From an uncultured Porphyromonadaceae bacterium (GTDB lineage: Bacteria; Bacteroidota; Bacteroidia; Bacteroidales; Muribaculaceae): a stretch of DNA of 22,457 bases. The stretch lies in NCBI GenBank assembly GCA_937892215.1, contig CALAVE010000090.1:1-22457 (forward strand), in the 5' to 3' direction. The position numbers and the translations under genes are program-made. The notes beneath the pieces are model-generated. The model searched no databases and had not been told where the DNA came from. It saw only the letters and a program-made list of their open reading frames with translations. This document shows, in pieces, positions 20,029 to 22,457 of the stretch (within the stretch, counting starts at the first letter, position 1; each line of letters begins with the position of its first letter).

Positions 20029-22457
20029 ATGACAATGATAAAACGATTCCTTTTCACAGCCTTGCTGCTGCTCACGTGCGCCGTAAGCGCCTTAGCTCAA
20101 GACCCCTATGACTTCATGGCCGGCGGCATTGCCTATTACATCAACAGCGATGGCAAGTCGGTAACCGTGACATATCAGAATAATTCTTTAAGTCCTAGCT
20201 ATTCTTCACTTAGTGGCGCTATCAATATTCCCGCGTCAGTGACATATAGCGGAAAGACCTACTCTGTCACCTCCATCGGCGAGTATGCGTTCTACGAATG
20301 CACCGGCTTGACGAGCGTCACCATCCCCAACTCCGTCACCAAAATCGGCAACAAGGCGTTCTATAAGTGCACCGGCCTGACGAGCGTCACCATCCCCAAC
20401 TCCGTCACCTCCATCGGTGAGAGTGCGTTCTACGGCACAGCGTGGTATGACAATCAACCCGATGGGCTTGTCTATGCTGGTCTTGTGGCATATAAATACA
20501 AAGGCACAATGCCAAGCGGCACAAGTATCGTTCTAAAAGAAGGAACTACAGGAATTACAGCATCCGCGTTCCGCGATTGCAGCGGCCTGACGAGCGTCAC
20601 CATCCCGGGCTCCGTCACCACCATTGGCGACTATACGTTCGAGGATTGCACCGGCCTGACGAGCGTCACCATCCCCAACTCCGTCACCTCCATCGGCAAC
20701 AAGGCGTTCGAAGGCACAGCGTGGTATGACAAGCAACCCGGTGGTCTTGTCTATGCCGGCCGTGTAGCGTATAAATACAAAGGCACAATGCCAAGCGGTA
20801 CAAGTATCGTTCTAAAAGAAGGAACTACAGGAATTGCAGCATTCGCGTTCAACGGTTGCACCGGCCTGACGAGCGTCACCATCCCGGGCTCCGTCACCGA
20901 CATCGGCGAATATGCGTTCTCCGGTTGCACCGGCCTGACAAGCGTCACCATTCCCAACTCCGTCACCTCCATCGGCGACGATGCGTTCTATAAGTGCACC
21001 GGCCTGACGAGCGTCACATGGAATGCGAAAAATTGCAATTCTTCGCCATCGTTTAGTGGATGCACCAACATCAAGTCCTTCGAGTTCGGCAGCGAGGTTG
21101 AGAGAATCCCCGCTTACCTATGCTACGGCTTAACCGGCCTGACGAGCGTCACCATCCCCAACTCCGTCACCTCCATCGGCGAAAGGGCGTTCAATAAGTG
21201 CACCGGCTTGACGAGCGTCACCATCCCCAACTCCGTCACCTACATCGGCAAATATGCGTTCTCCGGTTGCACCGGCTTGACGAGCGTCACCATCGGCAAC
21301 TCCGTCACCTCAATCGACGACAAGGCGTTCGACCGTTGCAGCGGCTTGACGAGCGTCAATATAAGTGACATTGCCAAATGGTGCGCAATAGATTTTGGTG
21401 ACTATTATGCGAACCCGCTTTATTATGCTCACCACCTTTATCTGAACGGCAGCAAGGTAGCGTATTTGATTATCCCCAACTCCGTCACCAAAATCGGCAC
21501 CTATGCGTTCTACGGTTGCCGCGGCCTGACGAGCGTCACCATCCCCAACTCCGTCACCTCCATCGGCTACCAGGCGTTCTTAGGTTGCTCAGGTCTGAAA
21601 AACATTTTCTCGAACATTGAAGAGCCTGCAAACGTAACTATGGGCACAAATGTGTTCTATTCTGTACCAAAAACGACTTGCAATTTGTGGGTCCCGGAAG
21701 GCACTGTTCAGAAATATCAAGCAGCAGACCAATGGAAGGATTTTTCCAACATTTACTACAAGAGAATAACCTCCATATCGCTAAATATCAATGAACTTCA
21801 ACTATTAACAGGCCAATCATATACTCTTAATATTACAGTTTTGCCGACTGATGCCGATAACCGAACCGTCAACTGGTCGTCAAGCGACACGAGTGTCGCT
21901 ACAGTTAACCAGAACGGCAAAATCACCGCAAACAAAGTTGGTTCGGCAACCATTACCGCTACCGCTACAGACGGCTCTGGAGTAACCGCATCCTGCGAAG
22001 TGACAGTCACCGGAATAACTGATATTACGCTGAACAAATCCGCGGCATCCATTTACGTTGGCGCCACAGAAGCATTATCAGCGACCATAACCCCGAGCGA
22101 TGTGATAAACAAGGCTCTCACTTGGTCGTCAAGCAACACGAGTGTCGCAACCGTTGACCAAAATGGCATAGTCACCGCTAAAGCCCTCGGAACCGCTGTC
22201 ATTACCGCTACGGCTGCCGACGGCTCCGATGTGAGTGCATCGTGCGATGTCACAGTCACCGGAATAACTGATATTACGCTGAACAAATCCGATGCATCCA
22301 TTTACGTTGGCGCCACAGAAGCATTATCAGCGACCATAACCCCGAGCGATGTGATAAACAAGGCTCTCACTTGGTCGTCAAGCAACACGAGTGTCGCAAC
22401 CGTTGACCAAAATGGCATAGTCACCGCTAAAGCCCTCGGAACCGCTGTCATTACCGC
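20029..22457 (+). CDS. BspA-like surface protein: LRR_5 repeats plus Big_2 domains (partial)
   Basis: This is open to the window end, at least 809 aa. The signal peptide is MTMIKRFLFTALLLLTCAVS then ALAQD. About residues 70-530 hold many 23-residue TpLRR/LRR_5 repeats of the form C-T-G-L-T-S-V-T-I-P-N-S-V-T-S-I-G-x-x-A-F. Three Big_2-type Ig domains follow, each with W-S-S-S-(D/N)-T-S-V-A-T-V and G-x-A-x-I-T-A-T. BspA-type LRR proteins are surface adhesins binding host or microbial targets. An insert 'GTAWYD...LVYAG...YKYKGTMPSGTS' interrupts the LRR array twice, near 20437-20545 and 20716-20830. The C-terminal sorting signal is not in the window. It is cotranscribed with paralogue 2. Confidence 0.9.
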   Translation, partial: MTMIKRFLFTALLLLTCAVSALAQDPYDFMAGGIAYYINSDGKSVTVTYQNNSLSPSYSSLSGAINIPASVTYSGKTYSVTSIGEYAFYECTGLTSVTIPNSVTKIGNKAFYKCTGLTSVTIPNSVTSIGESAFYGTAWYDNQPDGLVYAGLVAYKYKGTMPSGTSIVLKEGTTGITASAFRDCSGLTSVTIPGSVTTIGDYTFEDCTGLTSVTIPNSVTSIGNKAFEGTAWYDKQPGGLVYAGRVAYKYKGTMPSGTSIVLKEGTTGIAAFAFNGCTGLTSVTIPGSVTDIGEYAFSGCTGLTSVTIPNSVTSIGDDAFYKCTGLTSVTWNAKNCNSSPSFSGCTNIKSFEFGSEVERIPAYLCYGLTGLTSVTIPNSVTSIGERAFNKCTGLTSVTIPNSVTYIGKYAFSGCTGLTSVTIGNSVTSIDDKAFDRCSGLTSVNISDIAKWCAIDFGDYYANPLYYAHHLYLNGSKVAYLIIPNSVTKIGTYAFYGCRGLTSVTIPNSVTSIGYQAFLGCSGLKNIFSNIEEPANVTMGTNVFYSVPKTTCNLWVPEGTVQKYQAADQWKDFSNIYYKRITSISLNINELQLLTGQSYTLNITVLPTDADNRTVNWSSSDTSVATVNQNGKITANKVGSATITATATDGSGVTASCEVTVTGITDITLNKSAASIYVGATEALSATITPSDVINKALTWSSSNTSVATVDQNGIVTAKALGTAVITATAADGSDVSASCDVTVTGITDITLNKSDASIYVGATEALSATITPSDVINKALTWSSSNTSVATVDQNGIVTAKALGTAVIT
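20265..21600 (+). repeat. 69-bp LRR-coding repeat array
   Basis: Units of about 69 bp encode C-T-G-L-T-S-V-T-I-P-N-S-V-T-S-I-G. The core ACGAGCGTCACCATCCCC recurs many times with near identity. Such similarity at DNA level invites unequal recombination and length change. Confidence 0.85.
22003..22457 (+). repeat. 249-bp tandem repeat coding for Big_2 Ig domains (runs off window)
   Basis: The sequence from 22003 repeats with a 249-bp (83-residue) offset from about 22252. Over the visible part the two copies differ almost only at GCGGCA versus GATGCA. The preceding Ig domain (about 21770-22002) is clearly diverged. The last duplication is therefore recent. Confidence 0.9.

Noticed and set aside
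20265..21600. Regular short repeats that might look like a CRISPR array
   Set aside because: They are in-frame 69-bp LRR-coding units within one open reading frame. The 'spacers' are also LRR sequence, and no cas genes are present.

Overview
The window looks like a chromosomal segment of a gut Bacteroidales, most likely a Muribaculaceae- or Prevotella-like organism. At least five promoters fit the Bacteroidota pattern TTTG-N19-21-TAnnTTTG. Starts lack Shine-Dalgarno sequences. The gene content is also typical: a 549-residue PPi-dependent phosphofructokinase, an RlhA/U32 protein, multi-domain GH13 and GH53 enzymes, and a BspA-like LRR/Big_2 surface protein. The species is inferred from style, not from a marker gene.

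Layout. (1) 1-1053: a DUF4160/DUF2442 pair resembling a toxin-antitoxin module, bounded by 55-bp perfect direct repeats. (2) 1.1-9.6 kb: an accessory island. It opens with a Bacteroidota promoter, a ~250-nt structured RNA and a 298-aa protein of unknown family. A long same-strand run of small genes follows: a ubiquitin-sized protein, a basic repeat protein, a TerB-like protein, an inner-membrane OmpA-domain protein, a frameshifted DUF697-like gene, three genes sharing a ~35-aa 'W-module', a secreted protein, several microproteins and a voltage-gated cation channel. (3) 9.5-18.3 kb: a core-like block with a GNAT acetyltransferase and GH53 galactanase on minus, GH13 amylase and PPi-PFK on plus, and U32/RlhA on minus. 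(4) 18.3-22.5 kb: a palindrome-rich spacer, then a second promoter + structured RNA + 308-aa paralogue, followed 13 nt later by a BspA-like LRR/Big_2 protein that runs off the window.

The strongest candidate for something undescribed is the two-copy RNA-protein unit. Two loci 17.5 kb apart have the same promoter geometry, then RNAs that fold the same way, then paralogous proteins. Helix P2 is 9 bp in both RNAs and differs by three compensated base-pair changes. A 13-bp long-range pairing is kept in both with three further pair-preserving changes and would form a pseudoknot. It competes with two local hairpins, so the RNA could switch between folds. I do not recognise the RNA or the protein family. 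The downstream genes are unrelated at the two loci, so the RNA plus protein looks like a portable module carrying different cargo. Possible roles are autoregulatory leader, RNA-guided or RNA-bound effector, or defence/competition island; the sequence alone cannot decide.
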